NCBI GenBank assembly: GCA_027004315.1
Contig: JALTHV010000272.1
Span: 1-21,063, forward strand
Source: Deltaproteobacteria bacterium
GTDB lineage: Bacteria > Desulfobacterota > Dissulfuribacteria > Dissulfuribacterales > UBA3076
Reading direction: 5' to 3'
DNA: 21,063 nucleotides
Part shown: positions 20,991 to 21,063 of the stretch, piece after piece
How the letters are laid out: each line of letters begins with the position of its first letter
How positions within the stretch are numbered: the first letter of the stretch is position 1
The notes under the pieces: model-generated
Told to the model about the DNA's origin: nothing
Databases searched by the model: none
What the model saw: the letters and a program-made list of their open reading frames with translations, nothing else
Program-made: the position numbers and the translations under genes

Positions 20991-21063
20991 CGATGAGGCA
21001 CTATCTCTGCAGGAAATATAACATGCCCTCATATTTTTGTCTTTAATATCTATAAGTTAGCAC

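Overview
The window looks like a piece of chromosome from a sulfate- or sulfur-metabolising member of the Desulfobacterota (former Deltaproteobacteria). The clues are a homo-oligomeric ATP sulfurylase (sat) with the Cys/His metal cluster usual in dissimilatory organisms, a lysC-cimA pair (isoleucine through citramalate), an ATP-type PEP carboxykinase, a TauE/SafE anion permease and split pabB/pabC genes. The lineage is an inference from gene content only.

Layout: 1-362 (-) the start of a TauE/SafE permease; 939-3066 (+) pabB and pabC, separated by a mobile repeat; 3024-4396 (-) an HD-domain protein and a UPF0173 metallo-beta-lactamase-fold hydrolase; 4397-4923 an AT-rich intergenic region with DnaA-box-like sites; 4924-6988 (+) a divergent dnaA and ispD; 7018-7053 a bidirectional terminator; 7082-8374 (-) sat; 8683-9116 a small gene split by a mobile repeat; 9120-9623 (+) ispF; 9572-12960 (-) an operon of rmuC, a PfkB-family sugar kinase and a PurN-like formyltransferase; 13720-15176 a Lpp-like alanine-rich lipoprotein facing an L,D-transpeptidase; 15344-20653 (+) pckA, a J-domain protein, lysC and cimA; 20821-21063 the decayed end of a GxxExxY-type gene.

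The main novelty is not a protein-coding system. It is a dense set of small palindromic elements with no transposase in the window. All have ends of the form GTAAC...GTTAC, and eight of the ten intact or near-intact copies are flanked by 8-bp direct repeats (six perfect, two with one mismatch). Three size classes share one set of ends (42-43 bp, 146 bp and about 172 bp; family A). A second family (B, TIR GTAACTTCTCAATAAGT) carries an inner 190-bp hairpin (C) that occurs in both orientations. Elements are nested: A inside C inside B, and a 42-bp A inside C inside B. The ends and target duplications match what is known for the IS66 family, so these are probably IS66-type MITEs moved in trans. 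They alter genes directly: one supplies the stop codon of pabB, one duplicates the Shine-Dalgarno sequence of cimA, one splits the small gene upstream of ispF and offers it a new start codon, one sits in the probable leader of the lipoprotein gene, and several abut stop codons. The arms of the inner hairpin of family A show compensatory base changes between copies.

Metabolically the genes cover folate precursor synthesis (pabB, pabC), isoprenoid synthesis (ispD, ispF), sulfate activation (sat), gluconeogenesis (pckA), aspartate-family amino acids and isoleucine (lysC, cimA), replication initiation (dnaA) and outer-membrane/peptidoglycan tethering (lipoprotein plus L,D-transpeptidase).
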